A stretch of DNA of 13,150 bases from contig JAVBMF010000040.1 of NCBI GenBank assembly GCA_031552735.1, forward strand, positions 1 to 13,150. The letters are read 5' to 3'. Under the pieces are notes generated by a model. The model saw only the letters and a program-made list of their open reading frames with translations, made no database searches and had not been told where the DNA came from. Shown here piece after piece: positions 6,265 through 13,049 of the stretch. Numbering within the stretch: the stretch's first letter is position 1; every line of letters starts with the position of its first letter. The translations under genes were made by a program, and so were the position numbers. The stretch comes from JAVBUY01 sp031552735. GTDB taxonomy: Bacteria > Bacillota > Clostridia > Christensenellales > Aristaeellaceae.

Positions 6265-7272
6265 ATGCCGGAACTCGGATTTATACTGCTGGTGGCCATC
6301 GTTGTGATCGCTGCGTTCGTATTCCTCACCTTTGTACCGCTGGGCTTGTGGATTTCCGCGCTGGCGTCCGGCGTGCATGTGTCGATCGGTGCGCTGATGG
6401 GCATGCGCATCCGCCGCGTCGCGCCCGCGCGCATCGTGCACCCGATGATCAAGGCCACCAAGGCCGGTCTGCACGTCAACATGGGCAAGCTGGAGGCGCA
6501 CTATCTGGCGGGCGGCAACGTGGATCGCGTGATCAATGCACTGATCGCCGCGCAGGGCGCCAACATTGACCTTGAATTTGAAAAAGCGCGCGCCATTGAC
6601 CTGGCTGGCCGCGATGTGTTGCAGGCCGTACAGATGAGCGTCAACCCCAAGGTCATCGAGACCCCAGTGGTCGCCGCCATCGCCAAGGACGGCATTGAGC
6701 TGCGCGCCAAAGCGCGCGTCACCGTGCGGACCAACATTGAGCGCCTGGTCGGCGGCGCCGGAGAAGAAACCGTCATCGCTCGTGTCGGCGAGGGTATCGT
6801 CACCACCGTCGGCTCCGCTGAAACGCACAAGTCCGTGCTGGAGAACCCCGATTTGATCAGCCGCACCGTGCTCAGCAAGGGCCTAGACGCCGGTACCGCG
6901 TTCGAGATTCTGTCCATCGACATCGCCGACGTCGATGTGGGCCGCAATATCGGCGCGCAGTTGCAGATGGATCAGGCGGAAGCCGATCGCCGCATCGCGC
7001 AGGCCAAGGCCGAGGAGCGCCGCGCGATGGCCGTCGCGCATGAGCAGGAGATGAAGGCGCACACGCAGGAGATGCGCGCCAAGGTGGTCGAGTCCGAGGC
7101 CGAGGTGCCCAAGGCGATGGCCGCCGCGCTGCGCGAAGGCAAGCTGGGCGTGCTGGACTACTATCAGATGCAGAATACTATCGCCGATACCTCCATGCGT
7201 GAGGGGATCGCGCAGGCCAGCAAGGCCGATACCGTGCCTGGCGAGCAGCACGACAAGCTCAACAAGAAGTAA
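6265..7272 (+). CDS. floA: Flotillin-like protein FloA
   Basis: This 335-residue protein matches the FloA/YqfA family in length and order. A membrane-embedded hydrophobic segment (about 5-32) is followed by a family-specific region with HPMIKATKAGLHVNMGKLEAHYLAGGNVDRV (read here as positions 59-89), then an SPFH/PHB-like domain (about 120-225). A coiled coil rich in Glu, Ala, Lys and Gln covers about 232-290, where flotillins oligomerise. Family members scaffold functional membrane microdomains that gather signalling and secretion proteins. AAAGGAGG lies before the ATG. Its neighbours, nfeD upstream and a Pro-rich membrane protein plus response regulator downstream, form one operon by spacing and terminator placement. 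Confidence 0.95.
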   Translation: MPELGFILLVAIVVIAAFVFLTFVPLGLWISALASGVHVSIGALMGMRIRRVAPARIVHPMIKATKAGLHVNMGKLEAHYLAGGNVDRVINALIAAQGANIDLEFEKARAIDLAGRDVLQAVQMSVNPKVIETPVVAAIAKDGIELRAKARVTVRTNIERLVGGAGEETVIARVGEGIVTTVGSAETHKSVLENPDLISRTVLSKGLDAGTAFEILSIDIADVDVGRNIGAQLQMDQAEADRRIAQAKAEERRAMAVAHEQEMKAHTQEMRAKVVESEAEVPKAMAAALREGKLGVLDYYQMQNTIADTSMREGIAQASKADTVPGEQHDKLNKK

Positions 7273-7287
7273 CGCGCATCGGTCGCT

Positions 7288-7310
7288 GCCCGGGAGGAGC
7301 ACTCCCGGGC
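7288..7310 (+). other. GC-rich intercistronic hairpin after floA
   Basis: GCCCGGGAG (7288-7296) pairs perfectly with CTCCCGGGC (7302-7310) around the loop GAGCA. No T-tract follows, so it is unlikely to stop transcription fully. It could stabilise the floA message or lower expression of the two genes downstream. Confidence 0.6.
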
Positions 7311-7340
7311 GCGCCTGATTCGAAAGGAGGTGCAGCGCAT

Positions 7341-7853
7341 TTGGAAGGCCTTATTTTAGTCGCCATTGTGTGGGGCATCTTTTCGGCGATCACCAAGGCG
7401 GCCAAGAAAGCGCAGGGCGGTACGACACCACCGGGCCGACAGACGCCCAAGCCGCCGAGCAAGGGCGACACGTCCTGGCAACAGATGATGGGCGGATCGT
7501 TTGGCAACCTGCTCCAGCAGTTAGAAAATATGGAGAAGAGCATCAACCAAACGCAGTCCGCGCCCAAACCCCAGCCGTCACCCAAACCGATCGCGCAGCC
7601 CACTGCGCAGCATGGGCAGCGACTGCGTACCGCGCTGGATGATTATGTCTCCGGCGAGGGCATGGCAAGCCGCGAGGGTTTCGACGATTGCCACGAGTCG
7701 ATGCTGACCGGGCCTATTGCGCGGAGCGAATCATCGCCCACTTCCGCGACGCCCGGATTCTCGCTGCAATTTGACCAGAACGCGCTGTTGCAGGGCGTGG
7801 TCTATGCCGAGATTCTGTCGCGCCACACGCCGCGCCGGAGGGGTCTGCGATGA
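7341..7853 (+). CDS. Small Pro/Gln-rich membrane-anchored protein of the flotillin operon
   Basis: This 170-residue protein has an N-terminal hydrophobic helix (about 3-17) followed by a Lys/Pro/Gln-rich, probably disordered stretch (about 22-95). The conserved-looking C-terminal part has EGFDDCHESML (112-122) and FDQNALLQGVVYAEILS (144-160). I recall similar C-terminal patterns (EG..DCHE and a final GxxxAEIL) in uncharacterised Clostridia proteins, so the ends rather than the linker are probably functional. The start is a TTG with AAAGGAGG 10 bases upstream; no ATG or GTG fits better. Its stop overlaps the ATG of the response regulator by four bases. The function is unknown; location suggests a flotillin-raft or signalling partner. 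Confidence 0.8.
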   Translation: MEGLILVAIVWGIFSAITKAAKKAQGGTTPPGRQTPKPPSKGDTSWQQMMGGSFGNLLQQLENMEKSINQTQSAPKPQPSPKPIAQPTAQHGQRLRTALDDYVSGEGMASREGFDDCHESMLTGPIARSESSPTSATPGFSLQFDQNALLQGVVYAEILSRHTPRRRGLR

Positions 7854-8617
7854 GCGAACGCCCCATTCCGGTGGTCATTGCCGACGATGAGCCGGGCATG
7901 CGCAATGTGATGAAGAAGATATTGGCGCGCACCGAGGGCTTTGCGCTCATGGGCGAGGCGGACAATGGGCGCGCGCTGCTGGAACTGGTGGAGCAGCACA
8001 GGCCGCGAGTGGTCTTTCTGGATGTGGAGATGCCGGAGATGACCGGTGTGGAGTGTGCCCGCGCCATTCAGGACACCGATCCGACCATTATGCTGATCTT
8101 TGCCACCGCGCATGATCGGTACATGGCTGACGCCTTTGAGGTGTACGCTTTCGACTATCTGGTCAAACCCTTCAAGCTGGAGCGCGTCACCCAGACGCTG
8201 GAGCGTGCGCGCGACATGGCGCGGGGACGGCTGGAGCCGCCAGCGGCGATGCACCTGCCCGCGCGGGAAGTGGCGCGCGCCGGAGACAGCGGACGCATGA
8301 TGCTGCACCACCGCGAAGGCGTGCAGTTCCTGAACATGGAGGAAATCCTGCTGGTACAGCGGGAGGATCGCGCCACGGTGCTCTACACCACCGGCGGCGG
8401 ACGCTATGTGACCAGCGACGCGCTCGGCGAGGTCGAGGCAAGGCTTGATCCGGCTATGTTCTTTCGCTGTCACAAGAGCTACATCATCAACCTGCGCCAT
8501 CTGGACAACATCACGCCGTATGGCCGCTGGACGTATATCGCCCGGCTGCGCGGCACGCAGCACGACGCGCTGATCACCCATGAGAAGTACGAGGAGCTGG
8601 AAAAGAGATTCTCCTGA
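7850..8617 (+). CDS. LytTR-family response regulator
   Basis: This 255-residue DNA-binding regulator has a receiver domain (about 6-122) with acidic pair D12/D13, phospho-acceptor D58 (VVFLDVEMPEMTG), T86 and K106 (LVKPF), so all phosphorylation residues are present. A linker of about 30 residues leads to a LytTR DNA-binding domain (about 148-253), including the FFRCHKSYIINL stretch typical of the family. LytTR regulators often control cell-surface, autolysis or competence genes. No histidine kinase gene is in the window. The ATGA overlap with the preceding Pro-rich protein shows coupled translation, and a terminator follows 9 bases after its stop. Target genes are unknown. Confidence 0.92.
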   Translation: MSERPIPVVIADDEPGMRNVMKKILARTEGFALMGEADNGRALLELVEQHRPRVVFLDVEMPEMTGVECARAIQDTDPTIMLIFATAHDRYMADAFEVYAFDYLVKPFKLERVTQTLERARDMARGRLEPPAAMHLPAREVARAGDSGRMMLHHREGVQFLNMEEILLVQREDRATVLYTTGGGRYVTSDALGEVEARLDPAMFFRCHKSYIINLRHLDNITPYGRWTYIARLRGTQHDALITHEKYEELEKRFS

Positions 8618-8626
8618 TGCGCGTGC

Positions 8627-8663
8627 GAAGCCTTCCCGCCAATGATCGGGAGGGCTTCTTTTT
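8627..8663 (+). terminator. Strong intrinsic terminator after the response regulator
   Basis: A 12-base stem with one G-U pair (8627-8638 with 8647-8658), an 8-base loop and five T (8659-8663) follow directly on the response regulator gene. It closes the nfeD-floA operon. Confidence 0.92.
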
Positions 8664-8689
8664 GCCTTTGCAGGACATCGGTCTGTTAT

Positions 8690-8849
8690 ATACTGATCCT
8701 CATCCGATTTCTAGCATATCTCGCGGATTTTTTTCGCTTGGCGTTGTGGCGCTGAAGGCAACGTAGCTGCTGGCTACGTCTATTTCAGGCTCCTGGTCAA
8801 GCAAAAAAATATCCCGGATCCATGGCAAGAAATCAAACAAGATCAGTAT
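8690..8849. repeat. 160-base imperfect inverted repeat with nested hairpin
   Basis: The 277-base gap between the terminator and rex holds no gene but a long dyad. Outer ends ATACTGATC (8690-8698) and GATCAGTAT (8841-8849) are exact inverses. Further in, GATTTCT (8707-8713) matches AGAAATC (8828-8834), and GGATTTTTTT plus GCTTG (8725-8734, 8736-8740) match CAAGC and AAAAAAA-T-ATCC (8798-8814). Inside, CTGAA (8752-8756) pairs with TTCAG (8784-8788), and ACGTAG (8761-8766) with CTACGT (8774-8779). The arms carry mismatches and small bulges. It could be a decayed MITE-like element or a structured RNA or leader. A possible promoter, TTTGCA-16-TATACT, ends at 8694 in the left arm. Confidence 0.7.
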
Positions 8850-8852
8850 GAC

Positions 8853-8881
8853 TTGCTAAAAAAATATCATGCTGGTATACT
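8853..8881 (+). promoter_or_regulatory. Promoter of the rex operon
   Basis: TTGCTA (8853-8858), a 17-base spacer and TATACT (8876-8881) lie 60 bases before the rex ATG. The spacer starts with an A-run. The promoter begins 3 bases after the long inverted repeat ends. Confidence 0.75.
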
Positions 8882-8891
8882 ACAATAAGTG

Positions 8892-8928
8892 ATTCCGTGG
8901 GCAGCTGTGGCCGGGAGGCCGCTGGAAT
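8892..8928 (+). promoter_or_regulatory. Leader hairpin directly before the rex ribosome binding site
   Basis: ATTC (8892-8895) pairs with GAAT (8925-8928), CAGC (8902-8905) with GCTG (8921-8924), and GGCC (8909-8912) with GGCC (8917-8920), closed by a GNRA-type GGGA loop. The GGAGG ribosome binding site (8929-8933) follows at once, so stacking could affect translation of rex. Confidence 0.4.
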
Positions 8929-8940
8929 GGAGGACTCCAT

Positions 8941-9570
8941 ATGGCATACCATCATGTTTCCGATGCGGTGGTGCGGCGCATGCCGGGCTATTACCGCCAT
9001 CTGCGCGAACTGGAAAAGCTGGGCGTCAAGCGCATCTCCTCGCAGGAATTGAGCGAGCGCATGGGACTGACCGCCTCGCAAATCCGGCAGGATTTGAATT
9101 GCTTCGGCGGATTTGGCCAGCAGGGTTATGGATACAATGTACTAGAGCTGAAGATGCGCGTGGGCGAAATCCTGGGCTTAAACCGCGCGTATCATACGAT
9201 CATCGTTGGCGCGGGCAATATCGGCCGTGCGGTGGCGCATTACGACTCATTCCGCCGCGAGGGGTTTGAGGTGCAGGCGATCTTTGATGTGTCGCCGAAA
9301 CTGGTGGGCGTCGATGTGCAGGACGTGCTGGTGCAGCCCATGGACCATCTGGAGAGCTGGCTGGCGGAGCATGCGGTGGATATTGCTGTGCTGTCCGTGC
9401 CCGCCGATGCCGCCCAGCAGGTGTTCGACCGGCTGGTCGCCGCCGGGGTGCGCGCGGTATGGAACTTCGCGCCGGTGGATCTGTCCGCGCCGGGCGTACT
9501 GGTCAACAATGTGCACCTGACCGACAGTCTCTACACGCTGACATTCCACATGCGTGAAAGCCTGACGTAA
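8941..9570 (+). CDS. rex: Redox-sensing transcriptional repressor Rex
   Basis: This 209-residue protein is a typical Rex, the repressor that senses the NADH/NAD+ ratio and controls fermentation and respiration genes. The N-terminal winged-helix domain (about 1-75) contains QIRQDLNCFGGFGQQGYGY, the family signature. A Rossmann domain follows with IIVGAGNIGRAVAHY (GxGxxG at 90-95) and FDVSPKLVG for NAD(H) binding. The C-terminal part with WNFAPVDL and NNVHLTDSLYTLTFHM supports the dimer-swapped helix. GGAGG lies 7 bases before the ATG. It is followed after 26 bases by the VanW-domain gene, with no terminator between. I found no convincing Rex operator (TTGTGA-type dyad) in this window. Confidence 0.97.
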   Translation: MAYHHVSDAVVRRMPGYYRHLRELEKLGVKRISSQELSERMGLTASQIRQDLNCFGGFGQQGYGYNVLELKMRVGEILGLNRAYHTIIVGAGNIGRAVAHYDSFRREGFEVQAIFDVSPKLVGVDVQDVLVQPMDHLESWLAEHAVDIAVLSVPADAAQQVFDRLVAAGVRAVWNFAPVDLSAPGVLVNNVHLTDSLYTLTFHMRESLT

Positions 9571-9596
9571 CCAATGCGTAAAGGGGAGCAGAACCC

Positions 9597-11102
9597 GTGT
9601 CCAATTATCAAAGACCGGTGACGCGCAGCGCGCACCCGCAGAATCGCGCGGACGCCGAGCAGGAGTATGGTTATTACGACCAGCCGGTCAGACGTCAGGG
9701 CAATGGCGGCGGCCGCAGAAAACGCACGCCGTTGTGGACCATTCCGGTCATGACGGTGTGTGTGCTGCTCATCGCGGTGTTCGGCTGGTGGGTGCAGCAG
9801 CAGCACACCAACTATCGCAAGTATTTGGCGGTGCGCGAACAGGTCAACCAGAGCACCTTCTATCCCGGCACTGTGGTGGATGGCGTCGATCTGGGCGGCA
9901 AGACGCTGGACGAGGCCAAGACGCTGATTCAGCAGCAACTGGCCAAGCAAAGCGAGCAATTCGCCATCACGATCCAATATGGCGATAAAAATTGGCGCAT
10001 CACCTCGCAGGAGTTGCCTGTGGGCGCGGACAGCGACTACATCCTGCGCCGCGCATACGCGATTGGCCGCGGTGGCAGTCTGCAACAGCGGTATGGACAG
10101 GTGCTGTCGCTGGCCAAGCATGGCCTGCAATTGTCCGCCGACTGGGGCTATGATCAGGCGCAGGTGCGCGCGCTGGTCGATATGGTGGCCGAGCGCGTTG
10201 ATCAGCCGCCGGTCGATGCCAAGCTGACTGCCTTTAACCCCAACACCAAGGAGTTTGTGTTCGTGCCCGAGCAGGACGGCATGATGCTCGATCGCGACCG
10301 GCTGTATAACGATGTGGTGGCCGCGCTGGACGCGAAGAACTACACCGCGTCTGTGACCGTGCAGACCACGCCGGTGTCGGCGGCGATCCGCAAGGACCAG
10401 ATCGGCTCGCTCTTTGGGCTGGTGTCCTCCTTCACCACCGAAACCACCGACGACCGCAACCGCAACAATAATATCAACCTTGCGGCGCAGGCCATCAATG
10501 GCAAGATGATTATGCCCGGCGAGAAACTGTCGTTCAACACCAGTACGGGACAGCGCACGCAGGCAAAGGGATATCTGGAGGCCGGCGCGATCCAGGGCGG
10601 GCAGTTGGTGGACGAGACCGGCGGCGGCGTATGCCAGGCGTCGTCCACGCTGTTTAACGCCGTGGTGCGCGCTGACTTGGAGATCGTCACCCGCTCGCAG
10701 CACATGTGGCCATCCACCTATGTAAACCGTGGCGAGGACGCGGCAGTGGACTATCCGCGCTTGGATTTTGTGTTCCGCAACAACCAGAAAACGCCGGTGT
10801 TTGTCATCGCGTTTTACGCGGATCGCAAGATCACCGTGCAGATTTATGGCAAGCTGATGCCGCCGGGCTACAGCATCAACCTGTTCAGCGAAACCGTCAG
10901 AACCACCAAGGCATCGGATGAGGTCATCTATACCCGCAATGAGTCGCTGGCGCCCGAAAGCAGCAAAGTGGCGAAAAAGAAGCGTGACGGCTATATCGTG
11001 GACACCTATAAGGTGTACTATCAGGACGGCGTCGAGGTGGACCGCAAGAAGCTGTGGCGCACCGAGTACCGGCCGGTGCAGCAGGAAGTCTACTTTAATT
11101 AA
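9597..11102 (+). CDS. VanW-domain (YoaR-like) membrane-anchored cell-wall protein
   Basis: This 501-residue protein starts with a polar, basic cytoplasmic segment (1-45), then one transmembrane helix (about 46-66), and an extracellular part. Residues about 88-260 look like two peptidoglycan-binding-4-type (YoaR-like) repeats, with GTVVDGVDLGGKTLDEA as the first landmark. The VanW domain spans about 277-410, with GGGVCQASSTLFNA (342-355). The C-terminal 75 residues resemble a G5-like tail. Such proteins are linked to cell-wall binding and occur widely in Clostridia; VanW itself has no proven activity, so no vancomycin resistance should be inferred. The start is a GTG with GGGGAG upstream. It is placed between rex and a TetR gene in one transcription unit. 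Confidence 0.92.
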   Translation: MSNYQRPVTRSAHPQNRADAEQEYGYYDQPVRRQGNGGGRRKRTPLWTIPVMTVCVLLIAVFGWWVQQQHTNYRKYLAVREQVNQSTFYPGTVVDGVDLGGKTLDEAKTLIQQQLAKQSEQFAITIQYGDKNWRITSQELPVGADSDYILRRAYAIGRGGSLQQRYGQVLSLAKHGLQLSADWGYDQAQVRALVDMVAERVDQPPVDAKLTAFNPNTKEFVFVPEQDGMMLDRDRLYNDVVAALDAKNYTASVTVQTTPVSAAIRKDQIGSLFGLVSSFTTETTDDRNRNNNINLAAQAINGKMIMPGEKLSFNTSTGQRTQAKGYLEAGAIQGGQLVDETGGGVCQASSTLFNAVVRADLEIVTRSQHMWPSTYVNRGEDAAVDYPRLDFVFRNNQKTPVFVIAFYADRKITVQIYGKLMPPGYSINLFSETVRTTKASDEVIYTRNESLAPESSKVAKKKRDGYIVDTYKVYYQDGVEVDRKKLWRTEYRPVQQEVYFN

Positions 11103-11129
11103 CGCAGTCCACACAAGGGAGGGATCGCC

Positions 11130-11816
11130 GTGCGCAAAGGGGACGACCGCAGGCGCGCCATTTTGGAAACCGCCGAGGGGCTGTTTTACGCGCGCGGATT
11201 CGAGCATACCTCGGTGCAGGACATCATTGACGCGCTGGGCTTTTCAAAGGGCGGTTTCTATCACCACTTTGAGAGCAAGCTTTCGCTACTGGAGGCAATC
11301 TGCGAGGATCGCGCGCAGCGCTCCGCCGAGCTAGCCGAGCAGGCCATCGCACAGTGTGAAGGCACGGCGATTGACAAACTCAACGCGCTGTTTCAGCGCG
11401 CGACCATGCTGCAAACCGACAGCCAGGATTTTGTGACGCTGCTGGTGCGCGTGGCGTATCGCGAGGATGGCGCACTGATGCGCGAGAAGATGAAGCAGCG
11501 CCAGTTGGAACTGAACGTGCCACTGATCGACGGCATCGTGCGCGAAGGCATTGCGCAGGACGCGTTCTTTTCGCCCTACCCGGCGCAGATCGGTGAGCTG
11601 GTCATGCGGCTGGTGATGCAGCTGACGGACGAGATTGCCTTCCTATTGGCCGGGGCGCAGCACAATGCCGAGGTGCTGGTGAGCATCTTTGAAAAGCTGA
11701 AGCTGTATCGCCACGCGCTGGAGAACCTGCTCTTCGCACCATTTGGCTCGATTTTGATTTTTGACCTAAAGCAGTTAGAGGGCGTGTGCCAGAGCATCCT
11801 GAGCACGCCGGAATAA
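11130..11816 (+). CDS. TetR/AcrR-family transcriptional regulator
   Basis: This 228-residue protein has an N-terminal TetR DNA-binding domain (about 5-52): RRAILETAEGLFYARGF, then TSVQDIIDALGFSKGGFYHHF containing the helix-turn-helix, and SKLSLLEAI. The C-terminal ligand-binding region (about 60-225) is helical and not diagnostic, so the inducer is unknown. The GTG start at 11130 has GGGAGGG upstream, and the gene begins 27 bases after the VanW gene stop. As the last gene of the rex unit it ends at a palindromic terminator. The targets are not visible; no efflux pump lies beside it, which is unlike many TetR repressors. Confidence 0.93.
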   Translation: MRKGDDRRRAILETAEGLFYARGFEHTSVQDIIDALGFSKGGFYHHFESKLSLLEAICEDRAQRSAELAEQAIAQCEGTAIDKLNALFQRATMLQTDSQDFVTLLVRVAYREDGALMREKMKQRQLELNVPLIDGIVREGIAQDAFFSPYPAQIGELVMRLVMQLTDEIAFLLAGAQHNAEVLVSIFEKLKLYRHALENLLFAPFGSILIFDLKQLEGVCQSILSTPE

Positions 11817-11828
11817 CGCAGCGAGATC

Positions 11829-11864
11829 AAAAAAACGACGGTGATATATCACCGTCGTTTTTGC
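11829..11864. terminator. Bidirectional palindromic terminator
   Basis: Bases 11831-11862 form a perfect 32-base palindrome, with ACGACGGTGAT on the left and its inverse on the right, flanked by A-run (11829-11835) and T-run (11858-11862). It serves the TetR gene from the left and the lipid kinase gene from the right. Confidence 0.92.
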
Positions 11865-11866
11865 GT

Positions 11867-12757
11867 TCAGACAGATTGCGCGTCCGGTGGCGGCATCAGC
11901 ACCCACATCTCCTTGTCAGCCACCGAGATGCGCGCGTCCTCGATGTCCAGCGCGTTGCCGTCCAGCTGCATTTTCATGCCCGGCTGGCGCAGGCGCACCG
12001 TGCGGCAGCGGGTGTGCTCAACAATGTCTGTGAGGCGGATAAACGAACCATCAATAAATTTAGGCAGCAGGAAGGGGATGCGCCAGCGCGGCACCGGCTT
12101 GATGAGCACCACGTCCAGCAGGTCATCATCGACGCGCGCCATCGGGGCCATGTGCATGCCGCCGCCGATGTACTGCCCATTGGCCACCGCGATGAGCAGC
12201 ACCTCGCGCTCTTGCGTCTGGCCGTCGATCTCAATGGACAGTTTGACCGGCTTGTAGGTGAAGAGGGTATGCAGCACCCCGTAGAGGTAGGGCAGCATGC
12301 CGGTCACAAAACGCTTGGCCTTTTCGCACGCCAGCGTCACCTCCACATCAAAACCCGCGCCGCAGATGTTCAGAAAGATGCGCTCGTTGAGTTGGCAGAC
12401 ATTGATAGTGCGCGGGGAGGCGTTCAGCAGCACATCCAGCGCCTCGATGGGTTGCTTGGGGATGCCCAGCGAACGCACAAAGTCGTTGCCGGTGCCTGCG
12501 GGCAGGATGCCCAGCGCGGTTTTACTGCCCATCAGGCCGTTGGCGACCTCAAAGGCGGTGCCGTCGCCGCCGATGCACAGCACTTTTTCATCGCCGCGCT
12601 CGGCGCAGGCGCGCGCCAGCTCGGTGGCGTGCAACGGATATTCAGTATAGTAGACATTGACCGGAATCTTCCGCTGCGCGAGCACCGTCAGCACTTCGTT
12701 GGCGGTTTTTTTTGCACGGCCGGAGCCCGCGATGGGGTTGATGATCATCGATAGCAT
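11867..12757 (-). CDS. Diacylglycerol kinase-family lipid kinase (YegS/DgkB type)
   Basis: This 296-residue protein belongs to the DAGK catalytic family, which phosphorylates diacylglycerol or related lipids with ATP at the membrane face. It starts with MLSMIINPIAGSGRA, the typical N-terminal strand and NPxAG loop, followed by CIGGDGTAFEVANGL (GGDGT at 63-67) and LPAGTGNDFVRSLG (GTGNDF at 88-93). The C-terminal beta-sandwich includes CGAGFDVEV, ANGQYIGGGMHMAP and a final QLDGN. The frame is open to 12844, but the ATG at 12757 is chosen because GGAGG lies 9 bases upstream and the family begins there. It stands alone, convergent with the TetR gene. Whether it makes phosphatidate for recycling or acts on another lipid cannot be told. 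Confidence 0.93.
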   Translation of the reverse strand: MLSMIINPIAGSGRAKKTANEVLTVLAQRKIPVNVYYTEYPLHATELARACAERGDEKVLCIGGDGTAFEVANGLMGSKTALGILPAGTGNDFVRSLGIPKQPIEALDVLLNASPRTINVCQLNERIFLNICGAGFDVEVTLACEKAKRFVTGMLPYLYGVLHTLFTYKPVKLSIEIDGQTQEREVLLIAVANGQYIGGGMHMAPMARVDDDLLDVVLIKPVPRWRIPFLLPKFIDGSFIRLTDIVEHTRCRTVRLRQPGMKMQLDGNALDIEDARISVADKEMWVLMPPPDAQSV

Positions 12758-12971
12758 GGGAGAGGGCCTCCATAAAGTAAATTGACGTTTACATGTGAAG
12801 CGCGGAACCTTGTCTATGGTATCACTTGCCAGGGACGGACGCAAGCGGAAGTTGCGCGGGCAGCGGATATGCAGGCAAGATGAATTTTATGCATATCAAA
12901 AATATTTTGGTAATTTTGAGAATGCATTATAAAACAAAGAAAACGGACGGAAAAAATTTTCAAAAAAGGGG
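12758..12971. other. Intergenic gap, AT-rich on the right
   Basis: No gene is supported here. The left part (12758-12880) holds the leader of the lipid kinase gene; I see no convincing promoter for it. The right part (about 12881-12970) is markedly AT-rich, unlike its neighbours. It includes a loose dyad, TTTTATGCAT (12886-12895) against ATGCATTATAAAA (12922-12934), about 40 bases before the promoter of the next gene. Confidence 0.5.
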
Positions 12972-13000
12972 TTGACAGATTTATGATTATGCGTTATCAT
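12972..13000 (+). promoter_or_regulatory. Near-consensus promoter of the substrate-binding protein gene with dyad
   Basis: TTGACA (12972-12977), a 17-base spacer and TATCAT (12995-13000) form a strong promoter. ATGATTA (12983-12989) and TTATCAT (12994-13000) are inverse repeats with one mismatch, overlapping spacer and -10 box. This is a likely place for a repressor. Confidence 0.8.
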
Positions 13001-13049
13001 GCATCTATACCGAATGTTAATACATTGCGAAAGCAAGGAGGCACCCTGT

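Noticed and set aside
9597..11102. Vancomycin resistance determinant
   Set aside because: The VanW domain is widespread outside resistance clusters, and no vanA/B, vanH, vanX, vanR or vanS gene is nearby.
9531..11207. 558-residue open frame on the minus strand opposite the VanW-domain gene
   Set aside because: It is a shadow of the GC-rich coding strand: the sense frame has clear domains and a ribosome binding site, while this one has His/Arg/Ala-rich low-information sequence.
11786..12754. 322-residue open frame on the plus strand opposite the lipid kinase gene
   Set aside because: The minus strand encodes GGDGT and GTGND motifs in order. The plus frame shows no family features and runs through the terminator palindrome.
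12758..12844. N-terminal extension of the lipid kinase to 12844
   Set aside because: The family begins at the NPxAG strand just after the ATG at 12757, which has GGAGG at proper distance.
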